Assembly: GCA_943372195.1 (NCBI GenBank)
Contig: CALRXS010000015.1
Location: 1 to 64,000, forward strand
Direction: 5' to 3'
From: JAEYZM01 sp943372195
GTDB lineage: Bacteria > Bacteroidota > Bacteroidia > Sphingobacteriales > Sphingobacteriaceae
Length of the DNA: 64,000 nucleotides
Under the pieces are notes generated by a model. That model searched no databases, was not told where the DNA came from, and worked only from the letters and a program-made list of their open reading frames with translations. Positions 51,159 through 60,570 of the stretch are shown here, one piece after another. Made by a program: the position numbers and the translations under genes. Numbering within the stretch: position 1 is the first letter of the stretch; each line of letters opens with the position of its first letter.

Positions 51159-51725
51159 TTACAAATTATCGATAGTATTACGGGACTTATTAAGAGACTT
51201 CTTGAATTCAGAAGGAGTTTGTCCGGTAATTTTTTTGAACTGAGAAGATAAGTGAGCGACACTACTATAGGCTAACTTATCTGCGATTTCAGAGAAATTT
51301 AGCTCGTCGTAAACAATGAGTTCTTTAATTTTCTCCACTTTTTGCTTGATGATATAATGCTCAATCGTTACACTTTCAACAGATGAAAATAGACTGCTTA
51401 AATAATTGTATTCATAATTTAATTGATCAGCTATGAATGCTGACCAATTTATTTTCATATCAATGTTTTTTTGATGATGAATTTGCTGGATGATAATATT
51501 TTTTATTTGTTCAATTAATCTAGATTTTTTATCATCAATTATTTCGAAACCCAATTCATCTAACTTATTTTTTAGTTGATTAAAAATGTTTGGCTCTATT
51601 GAATTTTCTTTGAGTTGTACTTCACCTAAATATATTGATTCGATGTGTAAATCTAATGCGTCGATACTTTGCTTAACAGCAAGTACGCATCTATTACAAA
51701 CCATATTTTTAATGTATAGTAACAT
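51159..51725 (-). CDS. AraC-type regulator with HMA-like CxxC N-terminus
   Basis: The 188 residues combine an N-terminal region of about 75 residues with a HMA-like pattern (NMVCNRCVLAVKQSIDAL, Cys10 and Cys13, then LDELGFEII) with a C-terminal AraC helix-turn-helix (about 100-180: LNFSEIADKLAYSSVAHLSS and GQTPSEFKK). The layout suggests a metal-sensing activator. Its place directly upstream of copA, on the same strand and 77 bp away, makes copper the likely signal. It follows purT by 10 bp. Confidence 0.82.
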   Translation of the reverse strand: MLLYIKNMVCNRCVLAVKQSIDALDLHIESIYLGEVQLKENSIEPNIFNQLKNKLDELGFEIIDDKKSRLIEQIKNIIIQQIHHQKNIDMKINWSAFIADQLNYEYNYLSSLFSSVESVTIEHYIIKQKVEKIKELIVYDELNFSEIADKLAYSSVAHLSSQFKKITGQTPSEFKKSLNKSRNTIDNL

Positions 51726-51735
51726 CCGAAGAAAT

Positions 51736-52923
51736 TTATCTTAAGTCTACAACAATTTTACTTGCAGAACGGTTTGCTTTGGCTCTTGCTTCATCAATTG
51801 TATCAGCTTTAGCAAGACAAACTCCCATTCTACGTTCGTGCACAATTTCAGGTTTACCGAATATCCTTAATTGAGTATCAGGTTCTGCTAATGCATCTTC
51901 TAATCCAGAATATACAATATCTTGTGAGTCACCTTTAACTAAAATAACACTGCTAGCTGAAGGGCCGAGTTGAGTAATTTTAGGAATTGGCAAGCCAAGA
52001 ATCGCGCGAACGTGTAAAGCAAATTCAGATAGATCTTGAGAGATCATGGTAACCATACCGGTATCATGCGGACGAGGAGAAAGTTCTGAGAAATAAACTT
52101 CATCATTTTTTACAAAAAACTCTACACCATACAATCCCCAACCACCTAAAGATAGAACAACTTTTTCAGCGATATGCTGCGCTTTTTCAAGAGCAATCTT
52201 TGACATAGGCTGAGGTTGCCACGATTCTTGATAATCTCCATTTTCTTGTCGATGTCCGATCGGCTCACAAAACGAAACTCCTGATTTATGTGATATCGTT
52301 AACAAAGTAATTTCAAAATCGAAATCAACAAAAGCTTCAATGATTACTCTACCGGCACCCGATCGACCACCTTCTTGCGCATATTTCCAAGCTTTGTCAA
52401 TATCATTTTCAGATTTCAAAACAGATTGTCCTTTACCTGAAGAGCTCATGATTGGCTTTACAACACAAGGGAATCCGATAGTATGTACATCATTTACAAA
52501 ACTATCATAGTCGCCCGAAAATTTATATTTTGAAGTTGTTAGTCCTAAAGTTTCTGCCGCTAAAGTTCTAATACCTTCTCTATTCATTGTAAGAGACGTA
52601 GCTTTTGCGGATGGTACAACTTTAAACCCCTCTTCTTCAAGTTCAATTAAAGCTGCTGTGGCAATCGCTTCTACTTCAGGAATTATATAATCAGGTTGTT
52701 CATTATGTATTATATTTTTTAATGCTTCAGCATCTAACATCGAAATCACATACGATCTATGTGCAACTTGCATAGCTGGGGCATTGGCATATTTATCTAC
52801 TGCAATAACTTCTATACCATAGCGTTGAAATTCAATTACAACTTCTTTGCCTAATTCACCTGAACCTAATAAAACAACTTTTAAAGCACTTTTTGTTAAG
52901 GGAGTACCAATTTTTGTCATCAT
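51736..52923 (-). CDS. purT: Formate-dependent phosphoribosylglycinamide formyltransferase PurT
   Basis: PurT uses formate and ATP to formylate glycinamide ribonucleotide in purine synthesis. The 395-residue ATP-grasp protein matches E. coli PurT closely: VVLLGSGELGKEVVIE (17-32), NREGIRTLAAE near 110, KPIMSSSGKGQ near 152, EFFVKNDEVYFSELSPRPHDTG (about 263-284). It may be co-transcribed with the AraC-type gene downstream. This form does not need folate. Confidence 0.96.
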   Translation of the reverse strand: MMTKIGTPLTKSALKVVLLGSGELGKEVVIEFQRYGIEVIAVDKYANAPAMQVAHRSYVISMLDAEALKNIIHNEQPDYIIPEVEAIATAALIELEEEGFKVVPSAKATSLTMNREGIRTLAAETLGLTTSKYKFSGDYDSFVNDVHTIGFPCVVKPIMSSSGKGQSVLKSENDIDKAWKYAQEGGRSGAGRVIIEAFVDFDFEITLLTISHKSGVSFCEPIGHRQENGDYQESWQPQPMSKIALEKAQHIAEKVVLSLGGWGLYGVEFFVKNDEVYFSELSPRPHDTGMVTMISQDLSEFALHVRAILGLPIPKITQLGPSASSVILVKGDSQDIVYSGLEDALAEPDTQLRIFGKPEIVHERRMGVCLAKADTIDEARAKANRSASKIVVDLR

Positions 52924-53009
52924 TTTAAACTAAAACTTAATGGAGTATAAATGTATATGTTTTTTTAGTTATTTTGTATATTTATAGGTATGCAAAAAAA
53001 TATAAATAC

Positions 53010-56000
53010 ATGAATAACCTTGTTCCAGATAATGAAAAAGGAAGGTTAAAAGCTATTAGTGAATACAATATCTTAAATACACCTAGAGAAAGAGAGTTTG
53101 ATAGATTAACTGAAATTGCAAGTACAATTTTTCAAGTTCCAATCTCCATAATATCTATTATTACAGCTGATAAACAGTGGTTGAAATCTAAAATAGGCCA
53201 ACTCGAAGATTCATACGAACGCAGAGATACAATTTGTCAAAGCACAATATTAGGTAAGAATACATTAGAAGTTTATGATGCTTCAATTGATGATCGATTT
53301 AATCAATTAAAAAGTGTAAAAGCTGAAGGCGGAATTCGATTTTATGCAGGACATCCGATAATTGATAACAATGGATATGCATTAGGTACATTTTGTATCA
53401 TGGATAATACACCTCGTCAGCTCGATGACGCTCAATTGAGAACATTGAAATTACTGGCTGATGAAGCATCAGCATTAATTGTTGAGAAAAGAGAGAAAGA
53501 AGAATTTAAGTACTTTGAAAGCATTTTCAATTCATCAGATGATTTTATTTGTGTTGCAGATACTAAAGGTTATTTCAAAAGAGTGAACCCTTCTTTCACA
53601 AAGAAATTAGGTTGGGACGAAGAATTTCTGACTAAAGAAAATTTCTTCAATTTAATTCATAGAGATGATATTGAATCAACGAAAGAAATACTTGTTCAAT
53701 TAAGTGAAGGTAAAAACATAATTAATTTCACTAATAGATTTATTACTAAAGAAAATAACTATAGATATATACAATGGTTTGCAACACCTGAAAAAGAAAA
53801 AGAAAATGGGAATGTATTTGCTATTGGTAGAGATATAACAGAAAATAAATTAAATGAAAAATCATTAAAAGAAAGTCAGAGTAAGCTGAGTTTATTTTTT
53901 GAAAACTCTCAAGGATTAATGTGTACTCACGACTTAGAAGGTAATTTCATTACTATAAATGCTGCAGGTGCAAGATTGTTAGGTTATAATGTTGAAGAAT
54001 TATTAGGGGAAAACCTATCTACCATAATACCATCAATGTACCATGAAGAATTAAAAGCATATTACAATATCATGAAAGAAGATGGACGTGCTCAAGGTAA
54101 TATGATAACACAGCATAAAAATGGTGATGTAAAAATTTGGATGTATAATAATGTTACAGAAAACTCAGACCCAAATAATATCTATGTTATAGGCAATTCG
54201 ATTGACATTACAGACAGATTTAATTTAGAACAAGATTTATTTAGAACAAAAATATTTTTAGAGCAAACTAATTCACTTGCAAGTGTGGGTGGATGGGAAG
54301 TAGATTTAGTCAAAAACATAATTTATTGGTCTGATATTACTAAAAATATTCATGGAGTAAGTGCAGATTATGTTCCAAGTTTAGAAACTGCATTAGACTT
54401 TTATGTTGGGGAATATAAAGAGCTGATGTCAAAAGCTGTTGAGGAGGCAATACAATCAGGTAAAAGTTGGGACATAGAATCGAGGATTAAGACGGCAAAT
54501 GATGAATATTTATGGGTAAGAGCGATCGGACAAGCTGAGTTTAAAGATGGTGTATGTGTAAGGCTATATGGTGCGTTTCAAAATATAAATAAGAGAAAAA
54601 CTGCTGAATTAGAGACCATCAAAACTCAAAAATTACTAAACAATATTCTTGATTCAACACATCAAGTAAGTATAATAACTACGAATAAAGAAGGATTAAT
54701 CACTTCATTTAATAAAGGTGCTGAAAATATATTAGGATATGATGCAGCAGAAGTGATTGGCAAAAATGACCCTTCAATTTTTCACTCAAGAGAAGAAATT
54801 GTCGAACATTCAAATTATCTAACATCATTATATAATAAAAAAATTGAAGGATTTAGAACATTTGTATATCAATCAGAGGTTTTAGGTTCTGATCAACGAG
54901 ACTGGACGTATATTAAGAAAAATGGTACAAAGATAAAAGTATCATTAGTGGTTACACCTATTAGAGATGTAGAATCAAATATAATAGGCTATTTAGGTGT
55001 TGCTATTGATATCACAGAAGCATATACACAACAAATAGAATTAATGAATGCTAAAATATTGGCAGAAGATGCTAGTAAAGCAAAATCAGAATTTTTAGCA
55101 AACATGAGTCATGAGATTCGTACACCTTTAAACGGTATTATCGGATTTACAGAGTTAGTATTAAAAACGAATTTATCTGAAATACAGAGTCAGTATATAC
55201 AAATAGTAAATCAATCAGCTAATACATTATTAAGTATTATCAATGATATTTTAGATTTCTCAAAAATTGAAGCAGGTAAATTAGAATTAGATATTGACAA
55301 AACTGATATTTATGAATTGGCAAGTCAGGCCGCAGATATTATTAGCTATCAGGCATTAAATAAAAATGTTGAAATGTTATTGAATATAGATCCTGTTTTA
55401 CCTCGATTTATATATGCTGATAACATTAGAATTAAACAAATATTAGTAAACCTACTAGGTAACTCTGCTAAATTTACTGAAAAGGGTGAAATAGAATTAA
55501 ATATTAAACCTGTTGAAAAAGTAAATAATACACTATATAAAATAAGATTCGAAGTAATAGATACAGGTATAGGTATCCATCCAAATAAACAAGAAAAAAT
55601 ATTTGAAGCATTTTCTCAAGAAGATTCTTCTACTACAAAAAGGTATGGGGGAACTGGACTTGGTTTGAGTATCTCGAATAAGTTATTACACTTAATGAAA
55701 AGCAAACTATGTTTAGAAAGTGAATTCGGGAAAGGCAGTAGATTTTATTTCGATTTGAATTTACAAGTAGAAGATGGTGAACAATTAAACTTAAATAATA
55801 TAGAAAAAATAAAAAATGTATTAATTGTTGATGATCATCAAAAAAACAGAGAAATATTGAAACAAATGCTTTTGTTGAAAAACATTAAATCAACAGAGGC
55901 TAAAAATGGTATAGATGCAATACATATATTGTCGAATGGACAAAAGTTTGATTTAGTAATAATGGATTATAATATGCCATACCTTGATGGATTAGAGACA

Positions 56001-56966
56001 ACAAAAAAAATAAGAGAAAATTTATATTCAGATAAACATCAACTACCAATAATACTATTTCACAGTTCAGCCGATGATCAAATAATTTCTACTGTATCTC
56101 AACAATACAACATTAATAAAAGAATTACAAAGCCAATTAAAATTAATGAACTGTATAATTGTATGTCTAGAATTTATGAGCCTGATTTAGAAATTCCTGA
56201 TAAGACAATTAAAGAAGTTTCGATTAATATAATCAATAAAAGAATATTAATAGCTGAAGACAATTCAGTAAATATGCTATTGAGTAAAATACTTATAAAT
56301 AGTTTTCTACCTAATGCTGAAATTATAGAAGCAAGTTCAGGTATTGAAGCAATTGAATATTGCAAGAAAAATAAAGTTGATCTAATTTATATGGATATTC
56401 AAATGCCAGATTTGAACGGATATGAAGTAACTCAAATATTAAGAACTGAATTAAAAATAGAGATACCGATTTTAGCATTAACTGCCGGCACTATAAAAGG
56501 AGAAGCAGAAAAATGTATCTCAGCCGGAATGAATGATTTCATTAGTAAGCCTGTATCTCAATCTGACATTTATAAGTCACTAAAAAAATGGCTTAATATA
56601 GATTTGAAATATAATTCTACAGAAAAAAAAACAGCCAAAGAATCAGTTGTATTTGATAGAAATATTCTAATGTCTTATGTTGATAATGATGAAGAAATAG
56701 TTGCTGAATTGATTCATTCAACTAAAATAGAATTACTTGAATCATTTCAAGAAATTGATAAAACATATGAATTAAAAGATATAAGTAAAATAGAGTCAAT
56801 AAATCATAAATTAATGTCTATGTCAAAAGCAGCTGGATTGATGTCATTGCATGATTTAATTAAAAAATTTATTGTAGACAAAAGTGATGAATCGCAATTC
56901 TTATCATATATTGAAGATTTGAAATCTGAGATAAAAAAAGCTATTGAGAGTATTAGTAAATTATAA
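53010..56966 (+). CDS. Hybrid histidine kinase: GAF-PAS(x4)-HisKA-HATPase-REC-REC-HPt
   Basis: The ATG at 53010 gives 1318 residues; the earlier TTG at 52974 adds a poor 12-residue start. Domains in order are GAF (about 20-160), four PAS/PAC units (about 170-680), HisKA with MSHEIRTPLNGII (near 700-712), HATPase with NLLGNSAKF and GGTGLGLSIS, REC1 (about 940-1060, MDYNMPYLDG), REC2 (about 1085-1205, MDIQMPDLNG) and a C-terminal HPt (NHKLMSMSKAAGL). There is no membrane segment, so it is probably a cytoplasmic phosphorelay kinase. It has no partner gene on either side. Confidence 0.92.
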   Translation: MNNLVPDNEKGRLKAISEYNILNTPREREFDRLTEIASTIFQVPISIISIITADKQWLKSKIGQLEDSYERRDTICQSTILGKNTLEVYDASIDDRFNQLKSVKAEGGIRFYAGHPIIDNNGYALGTFCIMDNTPRQLDDAQLRTLKLLADEASALIVEKREKEEFKYFESIFNSSDDFICVADTKGYFKRVNPSFTKKLGWDEEFLTKENFFNLIHRDDIESTKEILVQLSEGKNIINFTNRFITKENNYRYIQWFATPEKEKENGNVFAIGRDITENKLNEKSLKESQSKLSLFFENSQGLMCTHDLEGNFITINAAGARLLGYNVEELLGENLSTIIPSMYHEELKAYYNIMKEDGRAQGNMITQHKNGDVKIWMYNNVTENSDPNNIYVIGNSIDITDRFNLEQDLFRTKIFLEQTNSLASVGGWEVDLVKNIIYWSDITKNIHGVSADYVPSLETALDFYVGEYKELMSKAVEEAIQSGKSWDIESRIKTANDEYLWVRAIGQAEFKDGVCVRLYGAFQNINKRKTAELETIKTQKLLNNILDSTHQVSIITTNKEGLITSFNKGAENILGYDAAEVIGKNDPSIFHSREEIVEHSNYLTSLYNKKIEGFRTFVYQSEVLGSDQRDWTYIKKNGTKIKVSLVVTPIRDVESNIIGYLGVAIDITEAYTQQIELMNAKILAEDASKAKSEFLANMSHEIRTPLNGIIGFTELVLKTNLSEIQSQYIQIVNQSANTLLSIINDILDFSKIEAGKLELDIDKTDIYELASQAADIISYQALNKNVEMLLNIDPVLPRFIYADNIRIKQILVNLLGNSAKFTEKGEIELNIKPVEKVNNTLYKIRFEVIDTGIGIHPNKQEKIFEAFSQEDSSTTKRYGGTGLGLSISNKLLHLMKSKLCLESEFGKGSRFYFDLNLQVEDGEQLNLNNIEKIKNVLIVDDHQKNREILKQMLLLKNIKSTEAKNGIDAIHILSNGQKFDLVIMDYNMPYLDGLETTKKIRENLYSDKHQLPIILFHSSADDQIISTVSQQYNINKRITKPIKINELYNCMSRIYEPDLEIPDKTIKEVSINIINKRILIAEDNSVNMLLSKILINSFLPNAEIIEASSGIEAIEYCKKNKVDLIYMDIQMPDLNGYEVTQILRTELKIEIPILALTAGTIKGEAEKCISAGMNDFISKPVSQSDIYKSLKKWLNIDLKYNSTEKKTAKESVVFDRNILMSYVDNDEEIVAELIHSTKIELLESFQEIDKTYELKDISKIESINHKLMSMSKAAGLMSLHDLIKKFIVDKSDESQFLSYIEDLKSEIKKAIESISKL

Positions 56967-56998
56967 TTTTGACTATATTTAATTAAAAAAAGGATTTT

Positions 56999-57445
56999 AT
57001 GAAAAAAATATTCAGCTTATTATTAGTGTTATTCACTTGTTTTAGTCTTGGCTATGCCCAAAGTAACGAGGCAGACAGAATACTTGGTACTTGGTTAGTC
57101 GGTAGTGGTAAGGCCCACATAAAAATCACCAAGTATGGAGATAAATACCAAGGCAAAATAGCTTGGTTAAAAGACCCTAAAAACGAAAAAGGTGAAAACA
57201 AAGTCGATAAAAACAACCCAGATGCCAACAAAAGAAATACCCCATTATTAGGATTGACTAATATGATCGGATTTAAGTACACTGGTAATTCACAATGGCA
57301 AAATGGTACTATCTATGATGCAGAATCAGGTAAAACTTATAGTTGCAACATAAAACTTACAAACCCTCAAACACTAGAGGTAAGAGGCTTCGTAGGTGTT
57401 TCTTTGTTCGGTAGAACAGATACTTGGAAAAGAGTAGGAAACTAA
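56999..57445 (+). CDS. DUF2147 family secreted protein
   Basis: The 148 residues start with a signal peptide (about 1-20, ending LGYAQ) followed by the DUF2147 beta-barrel-like domain. Its marks are ILGTWLVGSGKAHIKI near 28-43, IAWLKDPKNEKG near 54, the DNNNPD-like segment DKNNPDANKR near 70, and LEVRGFVGVSLFGRTDTWKR at the end. DUF2147 proteins are widespread in Bacteroidota and proteobacteria; no function is established. It is monocistronic. Confidence 0.87.
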   Translation: MKKIFSLLLVLFTCFSLGYAQSNEADRILGTWLVGSGKAHIKITKYGDKYQGKIAWLKDPKNEKGENKVDKNNPDANKRNTPLLGLTNMIGFKYTGNSQWQNGTIYDAESGKTYSCNIKLTNPQTLEVRGFVGVSLFGRTDTWKRVGN

Positions 57446-57466
57446 ATGAACTAATTTATCGTATAT

Positions 57467-57497
57467 AAATGGCAAGACTTGAATCTTGCCATTTTTT
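57467..57497 (+). terminator. Terminator of the DUF2147 gene
   Basis: AAATGGCAAGA pairs almost fully with TCTTGCCATTT around a short loop, followed by a T-run. Confidence 0.88.
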
Positions 57498-57528
57498 GGC
57501 ATGATTTTTCGTTTAAATCAACTGCCAA

Positions 57529-58008
57529 ATGAAAACATTATACTTACAATCAAAATTATTAGCTATAATAGTTATAGTAATAATTTGCTCCAATGCTAAT
57601 TCTCAAAGCATAGAAATAATAAAATCAAATAAATTTCATCAGAACTTGATTGAAAAACTAGGGGAAGAAAAAATCAAGAAGTATAACAACATCATAAACA
57701 TTACGATAAATACTGATCAAATATTTGAACCAAATTCTTCGGAAATAAAGCAAGAAATAAATACCGACATCACTAATGTTATTAATATTTTAAGAAAATA
57801 TAAAAAACATGAATTTGAATTATTAGTACATACCTCTATAGAAGGAGCTGACGATATTAACCTTTCAATTTCTCAAAAAAGAGCCGAGACTCTAACAAAA
57901 TATTTTAAGGATAATAAATTAAAATCTAAAAGATTTAAATGTATAGGTATAGGTGAAAGCCAGAGTGATCAAAATTCATTTAATAGAATAGAATTTATTA
58001 TCAATTAA
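57529..58008 (+). CDS. Small OmpA-C-like periplasmic protein
   Basis: The 159 residues have a signal peptide (about 1-26, ending SNANSQ) and an OmpA-like C-terminal fold. Visible parts are the beta strand ITINTDQIFEPNSSEIK (near 56-72), then LLVHTSIEGADDINLSISQKRAETL (about 95-119) and the final GIGESQSDQNSFNRIEFIIN. The usual NxxLSxxRA motif reads NLSISQKRA here, and the final Arg is kept in FNRIEF. There is no barrel, so it may bind peptidoglycan weakly or have another partner. Confidence 0.75.
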   Translation: MKTLYLQSKLLAIIVIVIICSNANSQSIEIIKSNKFHQNLIEKLGEEKIKKYNNIINITINTDQIFEPNSSEIKQEINTDITNVINILRKYKKHEFELLVHTSIEGADDINLSISQKRAETLTKYFKDNKLKSKRFKCIGIGESQSDQNSFNRIEFIIN

Positions 58009-58080
58009 ACTAATTTGTAATTTTTTAATTGCAATAAATCAATAATCAATATTGTACAATTCTATTCTTTTTCATTTAAT

Positions 58081-58102
58081 AATATTTGGGTACACAAATA
58101 TT
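58081..58102. promoter_or_regulatory. Palindrome upstream of the 805-residue protein
   Basis: AATATTTG and CAAATATT are perfect 8-bp arms across 6 nt, ending 5 bp before the ATG. The left arm also matches TAnnTTTG with one mismatch. It is a possible operator over the -7 element. Confidence 0.4.
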
Positions 58103-58107
58103 TAAAA

Positions 58108-60525
58108 ATGAAGATAAATAACTTTCAATTAATAATACTTAAAAGAACAAGTATTATAACTTTAATTGCTATCCTTTTAATAATTTTTAACAAGAACGCA
58201 AAATCACAGGGTACAAGAGCTAATTTATATGTTACAGATGGCACTATTAATACAGTACATCTAAAAAATGATTTATTATATATTGGAGGAAACTTTACAA
58301 AAATAGGTCCACGTACGGGTTCATTTACAGTAATTGACTCAAATAATGCTACAGTTAAAAAAATATTTCCTAAAATTAAAGGTAGTGTTTGGACAATTGA
58401 ATCAGATGGTAATTCAGGATGGTACTTAGGCGGGGATTTCTATGTTGAAAAATCAGATAGAAGGCATTTAATTCATGTAAACGCAAATGCTGAGTTAGAT
58501 TTAAACTTCAATCCGGATGTAAATGCTGGCGTATCATTTATCAGAAAGCATGGCAATACATTATATATAGGAGGATTCTTTACGGAAGTTTCAAATAATA
58601 CTCATCAATCGATTGCTGCTATTAATTCAACAACTGGTGTAGCCATTACATGGAATGCAAATTTAAATAGTTATGTAAATTGGATGGAAGTTCATAATAA
58701 TTATTTATACGTTGCTGGCACTTTCACAGAAGTAAATAATAGTGCTAGAAAATACTTAGTTCGTTTTAATACCTCAACAGGAGATCTTGATTCTTGGGAT
58801 CTAAATATAAATGAGGCGGTAAATTGCATGCAATTAGAAAATAATACATTATATATAGCTGGCTTTTTTGATACTCTAAATGCTACTCATTACGATCGAT
58901 TAGCTGCTATTAACCTTCAGAATAACTCCATATCATCATTAGGTATAAGTGTTCAAGGTTTTGGTATTTCGTCGATGACTATATTAAATAACACATTATA
59001 TTTTGGTGGTTATTTCGATAGTATTAATCAAATTAGTAGAAATAATTTAGCTGCAATTAATTTAATAGATAATACATTAAGTAACTGGAATCCTTCATTA
59101 AAAGGAAATGCAAATTTCATTATAAACCACGCTAATAAAATTATTGTAGGTGGTGTTTTCGATTCTGTAGGCAATTTTGCTAGAAATCATTTAGCTGAAC
59201 TAGATCCAATTAGTGCATTACCTACAAATTGGAATCCTAATCCTGATAAATTCGTTTTTGCCTTAGGAGCAAATTCAGAGGGTATTGCAATTGGAGGTTT
59301 ATTTACAAGCATTAGTAGAATAGACAGAAAAAATTTAGCAAGCATTAATAATTTAACGGGTATAGTTACAAATTGGAATCCTGATATTAATGGAGATGTT
59401 ACAAATATTATTAGTAATAATGATAAAGTATTTGTTTCAGGTAATTTCAATTCTATAAATAATAATTTCAGAAGAAATATCGCTGCATTTGAAATAAACA
59501 CACATACATTAAGCAATTGGGATGCACAATTATCAGATACATCATCGTTCATAAGCACAATGTTGATTCATAATAATGATATATATATAGCAGGTGCATT
59601 TGATAACATTGGAATTCTTGATGTGAAAAATATTGCAAAATTAAATACATCAGATGGTTTAGCTCAAAATTGGGTGCATAATACTGATGCATATATTAAT
59701 CAAATTAAAGTTCATAATAACAAATTGTATCTAGCTGGTGATTTTACAAATATTGATTCTATTTCTATGTCATATATTGCCAGAATTGATTTAATCACAA
59801 ATTCTTTAGATCAAAATTGGAAACCAATATTAAATGCTTCTGCAATGGGTGTAGATTTTTATTCAAACTTAATTTATTTGTACGGATGGTTCTCTGAAGT
59901 AAATGGATCATTTGAACAAGGTATTTCCGCAGTAAAAGAAAGTAATGCAGAATTAGTCGGACAAAACTTAACAATAGAAGGAATTATATCTACTACAGCC
60001 ATAAAAGATGGTATTCTATACATAGGAGGTTCATTCTATATGATGAATGGAGATATTAAAAATAATTTAGGTGCATTTGATATACAAAATCAAAATACAG
60101 CAAATTGGAAATATGAGACAGATTTTCCGGTGAATAATTTATATATAAGTAATGACTATTTATATGCTTGCGGTAGTTTTGAATCTGTAAATAATGAGGC
60201 GCATACAGCAATTGTTGGACTACCTTATGTTATAAATACAGGAATAAATGAAAACAAAATTGATGACAATAAAATTAATTTATATCCGAATCCGTTTTTA
60301 GATCATATTACAATAGATTTCCATTTAAATGAGAAATCAAATATATACACAGAAATAATTGATATAAAAGGGGAAGTAATACAATCATATAATATAGGAA
60401 TTAGAAATAGTGGAAACAACAAGTTATTATTAAACCTAGACAACATAAATTCTAATCAGGCATATATTTTGGTAGTATATGGAAACAAAAAAACTTTGTT
60501 TAGCAAAAAAATAATAAAGAATTAA
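58108..60525 (+). CDS. Secreted beta-propeller-like repeat protein with T9SS tail
   Basis: The 805 residues have an N-terminal signal/membrane segment (about 14-33, ending NAKSQG). About a dozen repeats of roughly 50 residues follow, with the pattern NNTLYIGGxF...IAAINxxTG...WNPxxN (about 38-710); these delta-60-like repeats suggest one or two propellers. A type A T9SS sorting domain ends it (about 725-805, INLYPNPFLDHITIDF). It is probably cell-surface or secreted; ligand unknown. It has its own terminator. Confidence 0.85.
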   Translation: MKINNFQLIILKRTSIITLIAILLIIFNKNAKSQGTRANLYVTDGTINTVHLKNDLLYIGGNFTKIGPRTGSFTVIDSNNATVKKIFPKIKGSVWTIESDGNSGWYLGGDFYVEKSDRRHLIHVNANAELDLNFNPDVNAGVSFIRKHGNTLYIGGFFTEVSNNTHQSIAAINSTTGVAITWNANLNSYVNWMEVHNNYLYVAGTFTEVNNSARKYLVRFNTSTGDLDSWDLNINEAVNCMQLENNTLYIAGFFDTLNATHYDRLAAINLQNNSISSLGISVQGFGISSMTILNNTLYFGGYFDSINQISRNNLAAINLIDNTLSNWNPSLKGNANFIINHANKIIVGGVFDSVGNFARNHLAELDPISALPTNWNPNPDKFVFALGANSEGIAIGGLFTSISRIDRKNLASINNLTGIVTNWNPDINGDVTNIISNNDKVFVSGNFNSINNNFRRNIAAFEINTHTLSNWDAQLSDTSSFISTMLIHNNDIYIAGAFDNIGILDVKNIAKLNTSDGLAQNWVHNTDAYINQIKVHNNKLYLAGDFTNIDSISMSYIARIDLITNSLDQNWKPILNASAMGVDFYSNLIYLYGWFSEVNGSFEQGISAVKESNAELVGQNLTIEGIISTTAIKDGILYIGGSFYMMNGDIKNNLGAFDIQNQNTANWKYETDFPVNNLYISNDYLYACGSFESVNNEAHTAIVGLPYVINTGINENKIDDNKINLYPNPFLDHITIDFHLNEKSNIYTEIIDIKGEVIQSYNIGIRNSGNNKLLLNLDNINSNQAYILVVYGNKKTLFSKKIIKN

Positions 60526-60539
60526 ATAAAGAATTAAAT

Positions 60540-60568
60540 AAAGAAGCCAGGTTTCGCCTGGCTTCTTT
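60540..60568. terminator. Bidirectional terminator
   Basis: AAAGAAGCCAGG / CCTGGCTTCTTT form a 12-bp stem with loop TTTCG between the convergent repeat-protein and TPR kinase genes. Confidence 0.92.
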
Positions 60569-60570
60569 AT

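Noticed and set aside
52974..53009. Earlier TTG start for the hybrid kinase
   Set aside because: It adds a 12-residue stretch of Tyr and Lys without support; the ATG at 53010 starts the conserved GAF lead-in.
57495..57512. Possible sigma-54 promoter (TGGCAT...TTTTTCG) before the OmpA-like gene
   Set aside because: The -24 half is acceptable but the -12 half lacks GC at the required spacing.
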